The position numbers and the translations under genes were made by a program. 64,000 nt of DNA from Paraglaciecola arctica BSs20135. GTDB taxonomy: Bacteria > Pseudomonadota > Gammaproteobacteria > Enterobacterales > Alteromonadaceae. Location of the stretch: NCBI RefSeq assembly GCF_000314995.1, contig NZ_BAEO01000031.1, forward strand, positions 124,001 to 188,000, in the 5' to 3' direction. The notes under the pieces are model-generated. The model made no database searches. It saw only the letters and a list, made by a program, of their open reading frames with translations, and was not told where the DNA came from. This document shows positions 7,445-18,577 of the stretch, piece by piece (positions within the stretch are counted from its first letter, which is position 1; each line of letters opens with the position of its first letter).

Positions 7445-7768
7445 TTAATGATTGTCGTGCTCATCCTTTTTCATATCTTTTTTCATATCCTTATCATCCA
7501 TTTTGTCATCCATCATTTTGCTGTGATCCATCTTTCCGTCCATTTTGTCACTCGAAGCTTCTGCTTGTTTCATGCATTTTTTCATCATGGCCATAGCGAC
7601 AGGATCTTTCATATCCATCTTGCTGTGATCCATTTTGCTGCAATCAGCTTTTTCAGGCTTTTTTGCGTGCAACTTGGGGTCATGTGCCGAAGCTGTCATG
7701 GATAAAGTAAGTGTTGGTATTAATACCAAAGCGATTTTACTGATTGTTTTAATTAAGTTTGTTTTCAT
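7445..7768 (-). CDS. Periplasmic Met/His/Asp-rich metal-binding protein
   Basis: This 107-residue protein has a clear signal peptide ending TASAHDP. The mature part is low-complexity and built from DHSKMD/KMDDK-type units, with about 17 methionines, several histidines and two cysteines. Methionine-rich repeats of this sort bind Cu(I)/Ag(I) in the periplasm, as in CopC/PcoE/SilE-like proteins, although the sequence is not a close SilE match. It is placed 49 bp after cusA on the same strand. A copper buffer or chaperone role is inferred from composition and location. Confidence 0.75.
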   Translation of the reverse strand: MKTNLIKTISKIALVLIPTLTLSMTASAHDPKLHAKKPEKADCSKMDHSKMDMKDPVAMAMMKKCMKQAEASSDKMDGKMDHSKMMDDKMDDKDMKKDMKKDEHDNH

Positions 7769-7817
7769 GGTTTATTCCTATATTAGTCATTAAGGTTTTC
7801 TAGTTAAATTCATACAA

Positions 7818-10800
7818 TTATACTTTTGACGCTGTACTCTTTATTGATGACGAGCGCCATAAATAAAATAAGGCTGGTAACACAAGTAGCGTCAGAATGA
7901 CTGCACTCGACATCCCACCGACCATTGGCGCAGCAATACGACTCATGACCTCAGATCCAGTACCCGTACCGTACAAAATAGGTAATAAGCCAACAATAAT
8001 CGCTGCGGCTGTCATCATCACAGGGCGAACACGCATACCCGCGCCGTGTAAAACGGCCTGGAGTACATCTTCTTTTGTTGTCGAAACATTATTTAAATGG
8101 TGTTCGCTGAGCATTTCTTTGTAAGCTTGATTTAAATACACCAGCATGATGACGCCAATTTCTACAGCCACTCCTGCTAGCGCGATAAAACCCACTCCAA
8201 CCGCCACTGAGAAGTTGTAACCTTCTAAATACATCAACCATATGCTACCGACCATGGCTAGCGGCAAAGTACCCATAATCATCGCAACTTCAATCACGTT
8301 ACGAAAATTAAGATAAAGTAATATAACGATGATAAATAAGGTTAATGGCACAACGTAAGTCAGCTTAGCTTTTGCACGCTGCATGTATTCATATTGCCCA
8401 GCCCAAGAGATAGAGTAACCAGCGGGTAAATCTAATTTATCTGCCACCACTTTCTGTGCAGCTTCAACATAGGTCCCTACATCAACGCCGTCGATATCCA
8501 CGAATGCCCAACCATTTAGACGTGCATTTTCGGATTTAATACCCGGAGGTCCATCTTCTACGATGACATTAGCCACATCTCCTAATGAAATTCGTTGTCC
8601 ATTAGGCGTCACAATAGGCAGCAATGATAGCTGTTCAGGCGAATCACGATAATCTTGTGGATAACGTAAACTCACGGGATAGCGCTCTAAACCTTCAACT
8701 GTTTGAGTAACATTCATACCACCAATAGCGGTAGCTACAACTTGCTGTATTTCAGCGATATTTAATCCATAACGCGCCGCTTTTGCCCGTTGGATGTCCA
8801 CTTTTATGTATCGACCACCGGCAACACGCTCAGAGTAAACTGAGGATGTACCAGGAACGTCTGCTAAAATTTCTTCTATTTGTTTACCTATATCTTGTAT
8901 AACGTCTAGTTTAGGACCGGCAATTTTTATTCCTACAGGTGTCTTAATACCAGTTGCCAACATATCAATACGGGTTTTAATTGGCATTACCCAGGCGTTA
9001 GTTACCCCTGGAAGTTTGACTAATGCATCCAGTTCTTTTTTCAAGCTTTCTGTGGTTACTCCTTCTCGCCACTCATCATGAGGCTTTAACTGGATGAAGG
9101 TTTCTATCATGGTTAGAGGTGCTGGGTCGGTTGCTGTTTCAGCACGACCGACTTTACCAAACACGGTTTTTACTTCTGGAACTGTCTTAATCAACTTGTC
9201 CGTTTGTTGCAGAAGTTGGCGAGCCTGACCAATAGAAATACCGGGGTAAGTCGTGGGCATATACATCAAATCCCCCTCATCAAGGGGTGGAATGAACTCA
9301 CTGCCTATTTTATCCAGTGGATATATGCCAATGGCAAGCACTGCTAATGCAGCTACTATTGTCATTTTTGGGAAGCGTAAAACGGTTTTCAACGCTGGCA
9401 TATAAATAAAGGTTAAAAATCTATTTACCGGGTTTTTATGTTCAGGTAACACTTTACCTCGAATAAAATACCCCATTAGCACTGGCACTAAGGTAATGGC
9501 CAATGCAGCAGAAGCAGCCATGGCATAAGTTTTAGTAAATGCTAGCGGCGCAAACATTCGACCTTCTTGGGCTTCTAAAGTAAATACAGGAACAAAGCTC
9601 ACCGTAATAATTAATAAACTAAAGAATAATGCTGGGCCTACTTCACTCGCCGATTCTGTGACGATTTGCCATCGATTCTCATTCGTTAAGGGTGTTTTTT
9701 CCATATGCTTATGCATGTTTTCTATCATGACGATCGCACCATCTATCATCGCGCCAATAGCAATAGCAATACCTCCTAGCGACATGATATTGGCGTTAAG
9801 CCCCTGTAAATGCATAATTATAAAGGCAGTTAAAATACCTACTGGCAAACTAATAATCGCGACTAAAGATGAACGAACGTGGAATAAGAAAATGATGCAA
9901 ACTAAGGCTACCACACCAAACTCTTCCAGCAACTTATAGGCTAAGTTATCGACAGCCCGTTCAATCAAGGCAGAACGGTCATAAACAGGCACTATCTCTA
10001 CGCCTTCGGGCAGTCCTTTTTTAAGCTTTTCGAGTTTTTCTTTGACACTTTTAATCACTTGTTGAGCGTTTTCTCCAAAACGCATGACAACTATGCCACC
10101 AACTGTTTCTCCTTCGCCATTAAGCTCTGCAATGCCCCGACGCATCTGTGGGCCAGTGCCAATATCTGCCACATCCTTTAACAATAAAGGCGTACCATTT
10201 TCGTTGACTCCCAAAGGAATGTTTTCTAAATCATCGACACTTTTGATGTATCCCGTCGCTCTGACCATGTACTCAGCTTCGGCCATCTCAACTACTGATG
10301 CGCCTATTTCCTGATTACCTTGTTTAATGGCCATTTGAATGTGAGAAAGTGGAATACCAAACGCTCGTAATTTATCAGGGTCAACTCTTACCTGATATTG
10401 CTTGACCATACCGCCAAGGGCCGATACTTCTGAAACGCCAGGTACTGTTTGTAATTCAAACTTTAAAAACCAATCTTGTATACTGCGCAATTGACTTAAA
10501 TCATGTTGGCCAGTGGTATCTGTTAGGGCGTATAAGTATACCCAGCCAACACCGGTTGCATCCGGGCCTAATTGAGGACGTGCAGCAGAAGGTAGATTGG
10601 GAGCCACTTGACTTAAGTACTCAAGTACCCGTGAACGTGCCCAATAAAGGTCGGTATCTTCATCGAAAATAACGTAAACATAGGAGTCGCCAAAGAATGA
10701 GTAACCGCGTACGGTAACGGCACCTGGCACCGACAACATGGCAGTGGTCATTGGGTAAGTGACCTGATCCTCGACTACTTGTGGTGCTTGCCCAGGGTAG

Positions 10801-10958
10801 CTTGTTTTAATTATCACTTGTACATCTGATAAATCAGGAAGTGCGTCAATGGGTGTTCTGTTGACGGAGTATAATCCAACGCCAACCAATAAAAATGTCG
10901 CTAATAATACGAAAAATCGATTGCTAACAGACCAACGAATAATCGACGTAATCATCAT
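7818..10958 (-). CDS. cusA: CusA-type heavy-metal RND efflux pump (Cu/Ag)
   Basis: This 1046-residue protein is of normal length for the HME branch of RND transporters. It starts with a TM1 cap ([20 protein letters not shown]) and [15 protein letters not shown]. It has the TM4 segment with [20 protein letters not shown] and the HME-specific stretch [18 protein letters not shown], which in E. coli CusA lies in the periplasmic metal-binding cleft. The final TM bundle closes normally. It pumps Cu(I)/Ag(I) from periplasm or inner membrane into the CusBC tunnel, driven by protons. Its ATG shares one base with the cusB stop (TAATG), so translation is coupled. Co/Zn/Cd (CzcA) specificity is less likely. 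Confidence 0.93.
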   Translation of the reverse strand: MMITSIIRWSVSNRFFVLLATFLLVGVGLYSVNRTPIDALPDLSDVQVIIKTSYPGQAPQVVEDQVTYPMTTAMLSVPGAVTVRGYSFFGDSYVYVIFDEDTDLYWARSRVLEYLSQVAPNLPSAARPQLGPDATGVGWVYLYALTDTTGQHDLSQLRSIQDWFLKFELQTVPGVSEVSALGGMVKQYQVRVDPDKLRAFGIPLSHIQMAIKQGNQEIGASVVEMAEAEYMVRATGYIKSVDDLENIPLGVNENGTPLLLKDVADIGTGPQMRRGIAELNGEGETVGGIVVMRFGENAQQVIKSVKEKLEKLKKGLPEGVEIVPVYDRSALIERAVDNLAYKLLEEFGVVALVCIIFLFHVRSSLVAIISLPVGILTAFIIMHLQGLNANIMSLGGIAIAIGAMIDGAIVMIENMHKHMEKTPLTNENRWQIVTESASEVGPALFFSLLIITVSFVPVFTLEAQEGRMFAPLAFTKTYAMAASAALAITLVPVLMGYFIRGKVLPEHKNPVNRFLTFIYMPALKTVLRFPKMTIVAALAVLAIGIYPLDKIGSEFIPPLDEGDLMYMPTTYPGISIGQARQLLQQTDKLIKTVPEVKTVFGKVGRAETATDPAPLTMIETFIQLKPHDEWREGVTTESLKKELDALVKLPGVTNAWVMPIKTRIDMLATGIKTPVGIKIAGPKLDVIQDIGKQIEEILADVPGTSSVYSERVAGGRYIKVDIQRAKAARYGLNIAEIQQVVATAIGGMNVTQTVEGLERYPVSLRYPQDYRDSPEQLSLLPIVTPNGQRISLGDVANVIVEDGPPGIKSENARLNGWAFVDIDGVDVGTYVEAAQKVVADKLDLPAGYSISWAGQYEYMQRAKAKLTYVVPLTLFIIVILLYLNFRNVIEVAMIMGTLPLAMVGSIWLMYLEGYNFSVAVGVGFIALAGVAVEIGVIMLVYLNQAYKEMLSEHHLNNVSTTKEDVLQAVLHGAGMRVRPVMMTAAAIIVGLLPILYGTGTGSEVMSRIAAPMVGGMSSAVILTLLVLPALFYLWRSSSIKSTASKV

Positions 10959-12523
10959 TACTCTCCTTTGTCGCTAGCAGCATCTTTGATTGCAGGCTCT
11001 GTTTTTGGCATATCCATTGCCATCGCGCTGACAATAATAAAATTACCGTCTCTAATTTCAAAGGTGAACATCACATAAGCAGCATTTGAAAATAAGGCCA
11101 TATCAACATTTTCTTCAACAATAAAATCAACTCTGTCTGCCTCACGCCCCCACTTTAAGATGGCTTCTCGGTCGATGGTGACCATTCGATGATCAACCAT
11201 TGCCGACACCACAGTACCGTTCACTGTGGCTGAGGAAACACTATCGTTGTTCTCACTCATATCCATTTGTGTTGACTCATTTTGGGAAGAGTCATGATTC
11301 ATACGTTTAAAATCAGATGATTTGCTTGATTCTGAATCGAGTAAAAATTGCGCCGAACTGACGACTCTTTCTCCCTCGCTTAATCCTTGAAGTATTTCAA
11401 CGCTTTCGCTGTCATAACGACCCACAGAAACCTCAACAGATTTAAAGCTACCTTCACCTAGTGCCAACACAACTCTATCTTGATTACCTGTTCTAATGAG
11501 GGCCTCTTTTGGAATAAGTAGTGCTTGTTCATCACCTGTCGCATGAATGGCAATTTGTGCAAACATATTAGGTTTAAATTCCCCCTCTTCATTATCGAAG
11601 CGCAATCGTACTTTCACCGTACGTGTTTTAGCATCAAGGGTTGGGTAGATATAATCGACTTGACCTTCCCATGTTTTACCGGGTAAATAATCTAGTGTCA
11701 TAGTCACGGGCGTAGAAGTTTTAACTTGGCCGGCCTGTCTTTCGAATACTTCTGCCTCGACCCACACATCGGATAGATCACCAATAGCCATCAAGGTTGA
11801 GCCAGGTTTTACATAGAAGCCTTCGCGTATGTTAAGGTTTTCAACCACGCCATTTTGCGGGGAATAAAACGTAATGTTTTGCTGCACTTTTCTGGTTTTT
11901 TTGAGTTTTTCAATAGCCGACTTAGGTAACTGTAGTGCTGATAATCTATTTTCAGAAGCCGTTATTAATCGACTGTTTTTTCTATCTAACGCCAATAATA
12001 ACTCCTCTTGAGCATTAACTAACTCAGGGGAATAAATATCGTATAATGGCTGGTTTTTTACAACAGGATCACCGGTAGCCTTAACATAGAGCTTCTCGAT
12101 CCATCCTTGAACTCGAGGGTGAATATGCACAAGTTTATCTTCATTGTAAGTCACATAACCCACTGTGTTTATTTCAGTATGCAGTGATTTGAAACCTGCT
12201 GTTGTGGTACGTACCCCTAAGTTATTCACAACATCAGGTGAGATACGAATTGTACCGGGACCTTCATCAGGTCCTTTTCCGTCATCGTCATAAACAGCCA
12301 CTAAATCCATTCCCATTGGCGATTTACCCGGCTTGTCTCTCTTATAATTTGCATCCATGGGGGCGACCCAATAGATCGGCTTCTTTTCGTCAGTGGTTTT
12401 GCTGGTTATTGGATCACCTTCTGAAGGAGCGATAAAATAAGTTGCCGTAAAAGTGATAATGCCACCTAAGATCATGCCAATAACTATGGGGCTAATGTGT
12501 TTCTTTGAGATATTTGGGCTCAT
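10958..12523 (-). CDS. cusB: CusB-type periplasmic adaptor with a degenerate C-terminal CusF-like domain
   Basis: This 521-residue membrane-fusion protein has an N-terminal anchor (residues 12-31). A heavy-metal-binding segment follows ([20 protein letters not shown], then GMDLV, about residues 50-76), then the hairpin/lipoyl/beta-barrel core. A Met/Asn/Ser-rich linker and a final domain (about 430-500) read like Cus[21 protein letters not shown], then ILKWG. CusF binds Cu(I) with His36, Met47, Met49 and Trp44. Here the tryptophan is kept but both methionine positions appear to be non-ligands ([10 protein letters not shown] in place of WPEMTMRF). Its start overlaps the channel gene stop as ATGA. 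The metal-site loss is my hand alignment. Confidence 0.9.
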   Translation of the reverse strand: MSPNISKKHISPIVIGMILGGIITFTATYFIAPSEGDPITSKTTDEKKPIYWVAPMDANYKRDKPGKSPMGMDLVAVYDDDGKGPDEGPGTIRISPDVVNNLGVRTTTAGFKSLHTEINTVGYVTYNEDKLVHIHPRVQGWIEKLYVKATGDPVVKNQPLYDIYSPELVNAQEELLLALDRKNSRLITASENRLSALQLPKSAIEKLKKTRKVQQNITFYSPQNGVVENLNIREGFYVKPGSTLMAIGDLSDVWVEAEVFERQAGQVKTSTPVTMTLDYLPGKTWEGQVDYIYPTLDAKTRTVKVRLRFDNEEGEFKPNMFAQIAIHATGDEQALLIPKEALIRTGNQDRVVLALGEGSFKSVEVSVGRYDSESVEILQGLSEGERVVSSAQFLLDSESSKSSDFKRMNHDSSQNESTQMDMSENNDSVSSATVNGTVVSAMVDHRMVTIDREAILKWGREADRVDFIVEENVDMALFSNAAYVMFTFEIRDGNFIIVSAMAMDMPKTEPAIKDAASDKGE

Positions 12524-13980
12524 TGTTTTTCTCCCGAAATTGCAGCATATTGGTGGCTGTTAGGTAAATTCATATCATTTCTTGTAGTGACAGTATCGCG
12601 GCTGTCGATAAACAGATAATTAAGCTCTAGCCGTATTTTCTGCTCTTCTACGTTGAGTGTTAGTTCGTCTATTTCGGCATTTAACACCGCAATACGTGAA
12701 CGAACAACTTCTGAAAAATCGCCATCATCATTGGTATAGGCAGTCAAAGAGGCTTCTGCTTGGTCATATATTTGTGGTAATAATTTGGTTTTATATAAAT
12801 TCTGCCTGTCGATTAGGCGCAATAACCTGCCTTTTGCGCTCGAATAAGTACCTAACAATTGTCTAAGTAAGAGTAACTTTTCGGTTTTAACAGCTTCTGT
12901 TTCAGATATCGCTGATTGCACCTCTTTATCTTGTCTGTTTTCAGTAAAGAGTGGTAAATCAAAGGTCACACCAACCGAAAATAAATCAGCTCGACTTGCG
13001 CCCATAGGATCATCCCCGCGATAGCCATAACTTGCGTTTACAGCCCATTCAGGTTTGTATTTTTGCTTTGCCAATTTAATGCCTGCTTTAGAAGCCTTTA
13101 CTTTTTTTTCTATAGCGACAACCGAGGGATGATTTGAGAAATGTGAGACCAACTCTTCTGTCTTATGCCAATTTTCTTTGTAAACTAAATCACTATTAAG
13201 TAACTCTATTTGAGGTAGCACTTGGTTAAGAACGATATTATGTAAAATAAAATCAGACGCTAATGGTGCTGCATATTCAGCACTATTTTCATTAGAAAAC
13301 GTGGTTAGCCATTGTGCAAGCATGCCTTCATAGCTGTTTTTCTGTTGCTCTAGTTGATCTAATCTGTCTTCTAAACGTGTTAGCTCTAGCTGTGCTCGAA
13401 CAATATCTTGCTGTCGAGTTTTACCTAAAGCTGATGAATAGCTTGCCTCTGCTACATCTGCTAACTGTTCAAATAACGACCTGTTACTTTCAATTAATGC
13501 GATACTTTGCTGGACCCTATAAGTGTCCAACCATAAGCTTCCTACTGTAACGGCTACTTTTGATTCTCTGTCCTTTCGTTGATATGGGAATGCTTCACTT
13601 TGAGTTTTTAGCTGTTGGCTTTTAATATCTAAGGTATCGCCGCGAGGAAACATTTGTGTAATGCCTACTTTTGCCTGTGTCATGCCTTCCTGACCAAAAT
13701 CGAAACCGTTAGTGGGCAAGTTTGCCAGACCAATCGACACCTTAGGATCTGGTAATGTATTTACTGCAATACTCATCGATTCGATGGCTCTTTGTTTATG
13801 AACATTCCCAGTTAACCAAGGATCATTTATTTGGGCCGCCCTGATAGCCTTTTCGAAAGATAAAGGGGTATTGGCGTTCATCAATGGAAACTCAGTGGCA
13901 CTAGCAGATAAAAGAGTAAAAGCGAAAATCCCTACTCCGAATTTTATGTGGAATTTACGAATTTCATTGAGTTTATTCAT
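12520..13980 (-). CDS. CusC-like TolC-family outer-membrane channel
   Basis: This 486-residue protein has an N-terminal hydrophobic signal (FGVGIFAFTLLSASATEF). The rest is rich in long amphipathic helices with two internal repeats (LEDRLDQLEQQKNSYEGMLA; VLNAEIDELTLNVEEQKI), as in trimeric TolC-type exit ducts. The VSYG-like strand AVNASYGYRGDD fits an outer-membrane beta strand. No lipobox is apparent, unlike E. coli CusC. Position between the DUF411 gene and cusB, with TAATG and ATGA overlaps, makes it the outer-membrane part of the tripartite copper pump. Confidence 0.87.
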   Translation of the reverse strand: MNKLNEIRKFHIKFGVGIFAFTLLSASATEFPLMNANTPLSFEKAIRAAQINDPWLTGNVHKQRAIESMSIAVNTLPDPKVSIGLANLPTNGFDFGQEGMTQAKVGITQMFPRGDTLDIKSQQLKTQSEAFPYQRKDRESKVAVTVGSLWLDTYRVQQSIALIESNRSLFEQLADVAEASYSSALGKTRQQDIVRAQLELTRLEDRLDQLEQQKNSYEGMLAQWLTTFSNENSAEYAAPLASDFILHNIVLNQVLPQIELLNSDLVYKENWHKTEELVSHFSNHPSVVAIEKKVKASKAGIKLAKQKYKPEWAVNASYGYRGDDPMGASRADLFSVGVTFDLPLFTENRQDKEVQSAISETEAVKTEKLLLLRQLLGTYSSAKGRLLRLIDRQNLYKTKLLPQIYDQAEASLTAYTNDDGDFSEVVRSRIAVLNAEIDELTLNVEEQKIRLELNYLFIDSRDTVTTRNDMNLPNSHQYAAISGEKQ

Positions 13981-14507
13981 TAAAACTGTTCCTCATAAGT
14001 CATCACTTGCTTATATTCAGTCACAGTGCCGTCTGCATTAAGAAGTAAGATGTTGTAAGGCATGAATCGATCCCCAACCTCCATGCCAGGCGTTCCAACT
14101 GGCATGGCTGGTACAGAAAGACCGATTGACCCCTCTGGTACATTGGCTAAATACTGTTTAATAAATTTGGCAGGCACATGCCCTTCAAAAAGGTATCCAT
14201 CATTTGATTCAGCGGTATGGCAAGAACGATAGTTGGCAGGAATGCCTTTATTGTCTTTCAGCTTAGACAAAAGCGTAATGTTGTTTACTTCAGTCTCAAA
14301 GCCATGCTCCTCGACATGTGTTACCCACTTTTGACAGCATTTGCATGAACGACTTTTGTAAACCGTGAGTTCTATGGCCTCGTTCATTTTGGGTTCTTTA
14401 CCTGCTTTTGCATTCGCTTCTAATGTTGATGCATCAGAACAAGCAACCACAAACAAAACAGATAAGATGGACAGTGTTTTTACTGGAAATATATTTATTA
14501 ATTTCAT
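13980..14507 (-). CDS. DUF411 metal-binding lipoprotein
   Basis: The ATG start at 14507 is chosen (175 residues), preceded by AAAGAGAA. A GTG 36 nt upstream gives a longer form without a better ribosome site. The signal peptide ends in the lipobox VVACSD. The domain contains SRSCKCCQKW and YRSCHTAE, the conserved cysteines of DUF411 proteins, followed by GHVPA and VPAMPVGTPGMEVGD. DUF411 proteins recur in copper-resistance loci and are thought to bind Cu(I) in the periplasm. The stop shares one base with the channel gene start. Confidence 0.85.
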   Translation of the reverse strand: MKLINIFPVKTLSILSVLFVVACSDASTLEANAKAGKEPKMNEAIELTVYKSRSCKCCQKWVTHVEEHGFETEVNNITLLSKLKDNKGIPANYRSCHTAESNDGYLFEGHVPAKFIKQYLANVPEGSIGLSVPAMPVGTPGMEVGDRFMPYNILLLNADGTVTEYKQVMTYEEQF

Positions 14508-14606
14508 TTTAATATTCTCTTTCTTTTTGACATTGCGTAACACAAGGTCGAAACAAATCAGTTCCAGCTACTCTGGAAAGTCAAATTTCAAGCAGATCTA
14601 CCCTGC

Positions 14607-14969
14607 TTAAGAAAAAGTTGTTTTTGGGGGGCGTTGAGGGAGAGCTAAGAATATATTGTGTATAGTAGAATGACTCATAATCAATTGAGTTGTTTTGTAG
14701 TCAATTGGCGTATCAATATTGGGTTCACTAGGCACGGCAACAGTCATCAAACCCATTGGACAACAACAGTCTTTTTGACAGCAATCTTTATCAGAAGTCA
14801 TGCTAGATTTATCCATGGCCATGGAGTGTTTAGAATGATCCATATTTTTATCGTTCATCACCATTATGCCATTATCGGCGCACGGCATAAATGAAAGAGC
14901 AAAAGACTCCCCGATTTGCGCTGTGAGCATGATAAATATCATAATTATTTTGGTGATTTTGTATAACAC
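14607..14969 (-). CDS. Small exported Met/His/Cys-rich protein, first gene of the cus operon
   Basis: I start it at a GTG preceded by AAGG with 6 nt spacing (120 residues). An upstream GTG at 15065 would give 152 residues without a ribosome site. A hydrophobic N-terminus (IIMIFIMLTAQIGESFALS) is followed by a metal-ligand-rich part with DKNMDHSKHSMAMDKSSM and DCCQKDCCCPMG. The C-terminal 40 residues look like a membrane-distal tail. Proteins of this make-up head many copper-efflux operons in Alteromonadales and Shewanella. A copper sensor or chaperone role is inferred. It is the gene nearest the CopR-type box on the leftward side. Confidence 0.65.
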   Translation of the reverse strand: MLYKITKIIMIFIMLTAQIGESFALSFMPCADNGIMVMNDKNMDHSKHSMAMDKSSMTSDKDCCQKDCCCPMGLMTVAVPSEPNIDTPIDYKTTQLIMSHSTIHNIFLALPQRPPKTTFS

Positions 14970-15089
14970 TTGAAACCTTAAACTTAAAAAACCAAGTTCA
15001 CTAAAAAATGTGTACGTCTTAACTTGGAGAAGTGTTGAGTTAAAATACACTTTTATAATACTCACCTAACATGTCACGGCCATTACGCA

Positions 15090-15111
15090 TTGATTACATT
15101 TTTGTAATCAA
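15090..15111. promoter_or_regulatory. CusR/CopR operator palindrome
   Basis: TTGATTACA-TTTT-TGTAATCAA is a perfect 22-bp inverted repeat (9-4-9) in the divergent intergenic region between the cus operon and cusRS. Its centre matches the TTACA-N4-TGTAA consensus of CopR/CusR-type response regulators. It is about 130 bp upstream of cusR and 120 bp upstream of the chosen start of the leftward operon, so it could serve both. Confidence 0.8.
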
Positions 15112-15243
15112 CACCTATTACACTGATTTATATTTTATATTGGTTGTTAGTCACTGATTATGAGGTAAATTGGTATGCAGTTAAAAGTTCCTGCTTTGAC
15201 CGATTGAATACAAAACACCTTTCCATAACTAACGAGGTTAATA

Positions 15244-15924
15244 ATGAAGATCCTTGTCGTCGAAGACGAAACTAAAACCGGAGATTATATCAAGCAGGGT
15301 TTAACTGAATCAGGCTTCGTAGTGGAGTTAGTAAGAACCGGGCTTGATGGTCACCACAAGGCTATGACCGGCAGCTTTGAACTAGTGATACTTGACGTTA
15401 TGCTGCCAGATATTGATGGATGGAGAATTTTAAGCTCTATGAGGGAGAAAAGTAATCACACACCAGTGTTGTTTTTAACTGCTAGAGATAGTGTAAAAGA
15501 CAGAGTGAAAGGTCTTGAACTCGGAGCAGATGATTATCTGGTCAAGCCATTCGCTTTTGCTGAATTACTTGCAAGAGTCAGAACGCTGCTAAGAAGAGGC
15601 ACATCCGTGCCGTCAAATACTATTAATATTGCTGATCTTGAATTAGATATTCCGTCCCGCGTGGCAACACGTTCAGGTAAACCTATAAGCCTTACGACTA
15701 AGGAGTTTATGCTTCTAGAACTCATGGTTCGAAGACAGGGGGAAGTGTTACCTCGCTCGCTAATAGCATCACAAGTTTGGGACATGAACTTTGATAGTGA
15801 TACCAATGTAATCGACGTGGCAATTAGGAGGCTAAGAGCCAAAATAGATGATTCGTTTACACCTAAACTGATCCAAACTGTCAGAGGTATGGGCTATAAG
15901 TTGGCGATAGATGAGCGAGAGTAA
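15244..15924 (+). CDS. cusR: CusR/CopR heavy-metal response regulator
   Basis: This 226-residue OmpR-family regulator begins with the phospho-acceptor domain: acidic pocket VEDE and phosphorylation Asp in [14 protein letters not shown] conserved Lys is in [15 protein letters not shown]. The DNA-binding winged helix follows ([14 protein letters not shown], then [18 protein letters not shown], then TVRGMGYKL), as in CusR/CopR/PcoR. A GAGG ribosome site precedes the ATG by 6 nt. It overlaps the kinase gene by 14 bp, so the two are co-translated. It should bind the 22-bp palindrome upstream. Confidence 0.92.
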   Translation: MKILVVEDETKTGDYIKQGLTESGFVVELVRTGLDGHHKAMTGSFELVILDVMLPDIDGWRILSSMREKSNHTPVLFLTARDSVKDRVKGLELGADDYLVKPFAFAELLARVRTLLRRGTSVPSNTINIADLELDIPSRVATRSGKPISLTTKEFMLLELMVRRQGEVLPRSLIASQVWDMNFDSDTNVIDVAIRRLRAKIDDSFTPKLIQTVRGMGYKLAIDERE

Positions 15925-17365
15925 CGTGCTAAAGAAACCCAATTCTCTTGCATTTAGAGTCACAGTATTAGTTGGGGTTACCATTTTTATATGTCTGAGC
16001 ATCATGAACCTAATTGTTATTGAATCCATAGATCAGCATTTTATAGAGCAGGATGCGGACGAGCTAAATGAGGTGTTCGAAGCGGTTCAAAGTAAGCTCG
16101 GTGAAGCTCATGAATTGAATGTATTGCCATCTAGTATCCTCTTTCAAGCAGTGTCCGGTCATCACGGCGTTTACTATCACGTCAAAGACAAAAATGAAAA
16201 TACGATATTCACCAGTCAAGGTGCTGACTTATCTACATTTCCGACAAAGTTTAAAGCCCATAACCAAGTTATTCCCTCGAACTTAATTCTATTTAACGAT
16301 GGAAAGCATATGTTGAGAGGTACAAAAATAACCTTTGAATTACCCACCAAGTTGGGACCAGAAAGGTACACAGTGACAGTTGCATCCAACATGGAATTCC
16401 ACATGAGTTACATGCAGAACTTTAAGAGTACACTGTGGGGAATTGTATTTTTAGCTGGTGTGATTACCGTTTTTGCGGCACGTTTTGCAGTATACAGAGG
16501 ACACTCCCCGTTAAGGCAATTAAGCAGGGAAATTGAGTCCATCACTGCTGATAAGCTTGATATTAGGCTGGACCCTTTAAATGTACCAGTCGAACTCACC
16601 ACATTAGTGGATTCTTTTAATACCATGTTAAAGCGTCTCGAAGACGGCTTTGAAAGGCTTTCTCACTTTTCAGCAGATATCGCACACGAATTACGCACCC
16701 CAATCACAAATTTAACAACACAGACACAGGTAATGCTCAGCAAATCGAGAGATAGTGAAGCATATATTGAAATTCTATATTCGAATCTTGAAGAATATGA
16801 TCGCATGACCAAAATGGTAAGTGACATGCTTCTACTTGCACAAGCCGAGCAGGGCTTAATTAAACCAAATAAAGATACTGTAGTAGTAAATAAGGAAATA
16901 AAGGGGCTGTTCGATTATTTTGAGTTGCTCGCTGATGAGAAAAATATACAACTTATATTAGACGGTTCAAATTTAGAGTTAGTTTGTGATAAAACTATGT
17001 TGCGACAAGCGCTGAGCAATTTAATTTCTAACGCAATTCGTTACTCACCTAAAAATGACAAAATCATAATTAAAACAAAAACGTCATCTGATGTAGTCTC
17101 AATTGCTATTATAAATCATGGCGATGTAATTCCTAAAGAACATTTGAGTCGTTTGTTTGATCGCTTTTACAGAGCAGACTTCTCGCGTAATCGAGATGGT
17201 CATGGCGCTGGTCTCGGGTTGACGATTGCAAAATCTATAGTAAATATTAACGGAGGCGATATCGTTGCTGAATCCTCAGAAAAAAACACCTGTTTTACCA
17301 TTATATTCAAGAAAGATAAGGTAGCTAAATTTGACGACTCCACAAATGAAACTATGAAAACGTGA
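15911..17365 (+). CDS. cusS: CusS/CopS heavy-metal sensor histidine kinase
   Basis: This 484-residue protein has TM1 at about residues 15-35, a periplasmic sensor of about 140 residues, TM2 at about 175-195 and a HAMP linker. The phosphorylation box is [16 protein letters not shown]. The ATP-binding N box ([14 protein letters not shown]), F box ([19 protein letters not shown]) and G box ([11 protein letters not shown]) are all present. The layout is that of CusS/CopS kinases, which sense periplasmic Cu(I)/Ag(I). The sensor domain is poor in Met/His clusters, so its metal site is not obvious. Confidence 0.9.
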   Translation: MSESNVLKKPNSLAFRVTVLVGVTIFICLSIMNLIVIESIDQHFIEQDADELNEVFEAVQSKLGEAHELNVLPSSILFQAVSGHHGVYYHVKDKNENTIFTSQGADLSTFPTKFKAHNQVIPSNLILFNDGKHMLRGTKITFELPTKLGPERYTVTVASNMEFHMSYMQNFKSTLWGIVFLAGVITVFAARFAVYRGHSPLRQLSREIESITADKLDIRLDPLNVPVELTTLVDSFNTMLKRLEDGFERLSHFSADIAHELRTPITNLTTQTQVMLSKSRDSEAYIEILYSNLEEYDRMTKMVSDMLLLAQAEQGLIKPNKDTVVVNKEIKGLFDYFELLADEKNIQLILDGSNLELVCDKTMLRQALSNLISNAIRYSPKNDKIIIKTKTSSDVVSIAIINHGDVIPKEHLSRLFDRFYRADFSRNRDGHGAGLGLTIAKSIVNINGGDIVAESSEKNTCFTIIFKKDKVAKFDDSTNETMKT

Positions 17366-17490
17366 TGTTTTATTAGCGAACTAAAAGAAGAAGAATAAGG
17401 ATAAGGATAGCAAAAGGTAATAAGACTTTCCGGATTTGGTTAGACTCTTCTCGCAGTTATTATTTACTCAACAATTTCTGCGATATTTGT

Positions 17491-18501
17491 TTATTTACCA
17501 TGTTGATGCCAAAGTACAGCCATTTTATCCATCAACGTCAACGATGCATTTTCCGTAAACTGCTGACCTTCCTCAATGTATCCCCTCACCGTTCCATCAC
17601 TCTTCCAACCACCCTGCTTTTTTATTAAGGCAAAATCTACCCTCTCTCTCGCCGCGGACGTTGACAATCCCCGACGAAAACTGTGACTACTCAGTTCTGG
17701 CACAAAATCAAACAGACATTTATCGCCTAAGTCTTTCAAAAAGCCATTAATGGCCCCGGGACTCAGCGACTTATCCTGAATCTGATCCCAGCGATTAACA
17801 GGCTTAAAGACCGCCCCTTGTGTGATACCCGCCCTATTCAGCCAATCCCTTAACGCTTTTACAGGACAGATGGATTCATTTCCATACGGTAGTGCGCGGG
17901 TCAATCCCGCAAGCTCTTGATCTGTTTTCGATTTAGGCAGGCTGATCAACACGCCTTCCTGCTCCCAAGATAAATCTTCAACGGTGATAGCGACCAATTC
18001 ACTGCGCCGAAACGCACCAAAAAAACCGACTAACAGCAACGCCCTGTCCCGCGCTTTCTTATTGCCGTCAGGTAAGGCGTGAAGGGTCGACAGCATGGAA
18101 ACGAGGTGCTCGAGACGCAAGGCTTTTGCTTTTGACTTGGGCTTGCCATGCGTACGCCGGATCCCATCCATCGTTTTACGAACCAACGGGGTACGAGACG
18201 GATCAGGTATGAGTTGTAGGTGATGCCACTGACTGATCGCAGTGAGATGCAATGCTAGGGTGCGCGGATTCAGCTGCCCTGCTCGCTCGATAAGGTAGCG
18301 TACCAACACACTTGAGTCGGTAGGTAAACGGCCACCCCATTTTTCGAATTGACGGATGGCACTACGATAGGCCTTACGGGTGTTATCAGACGTTCCCGCC
18401 GTGATGTAAAGTTGCAATGCAGTTTGACTGTTGTCCATCAACGAAGCTGTCTGCGTAGCTTCGTTCTTTAACGATGCGGACTCAGCTTGTTTAAGTTCCA
18501 C
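17491..18501 (-). CDS. Tyrosine recombinase / integrase
   Basis: This 336-residue protein has an N-terminal core-binding domain (residues 28-120) and a catalytic domain with the full set: Arg166 (GAFRRSELVA), His273 and Arg276 (SSHSFRRG), Trp299 (QGGWK) and Tyr308 (VRGYIE). It should be active. It is divergent from the KfrA-like gene, with a 36-bp inverted repeat in the shared region. DNA sampled around this pair is richer in G+C (about 50% in a 60-bp line at 18841) than the recombinase operon to the right (about 32% in a line at 25501), suggesting a separate origin. No phage structural genes are nearby. Confidence 0.9.
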   Translation of the reverse strand: MELKQAESASLKNEATQTASLMDNSQTALQLYITAGTSDNTRKAYRSAIRQFEKWGGRLPTDSSVLVRYLIERAGQLNPRTLALHLTAISQWHHLQLIPDPSRTPLVRKTMDGIRRTHGKPKSKAKALRLEHLVSMLSTLHALPDGNKKARDRALLLVGFFGAFRRSELVAITVEDLSWEQEGVLISLPKSKTDQELAGLTRALPYGNESICPVKALRDWLNRAGITQGAVFKPVNRWDQIQDKSLSPGAINGFLKDLGDKCLFDFVPELSSHSFRRGLSTSAARERVDFALIKKQGGWKSDGTVRGYIEEGQQFTENASLTLMDKMAVLWHQHGK

Positions 18502-18577
18502 TTTTAGCTCCCATTGATATCATGTTGGAATCCCCGTTTTGTAACAGGAACACAGAAATTGTATTTTTTAAGAAAAC

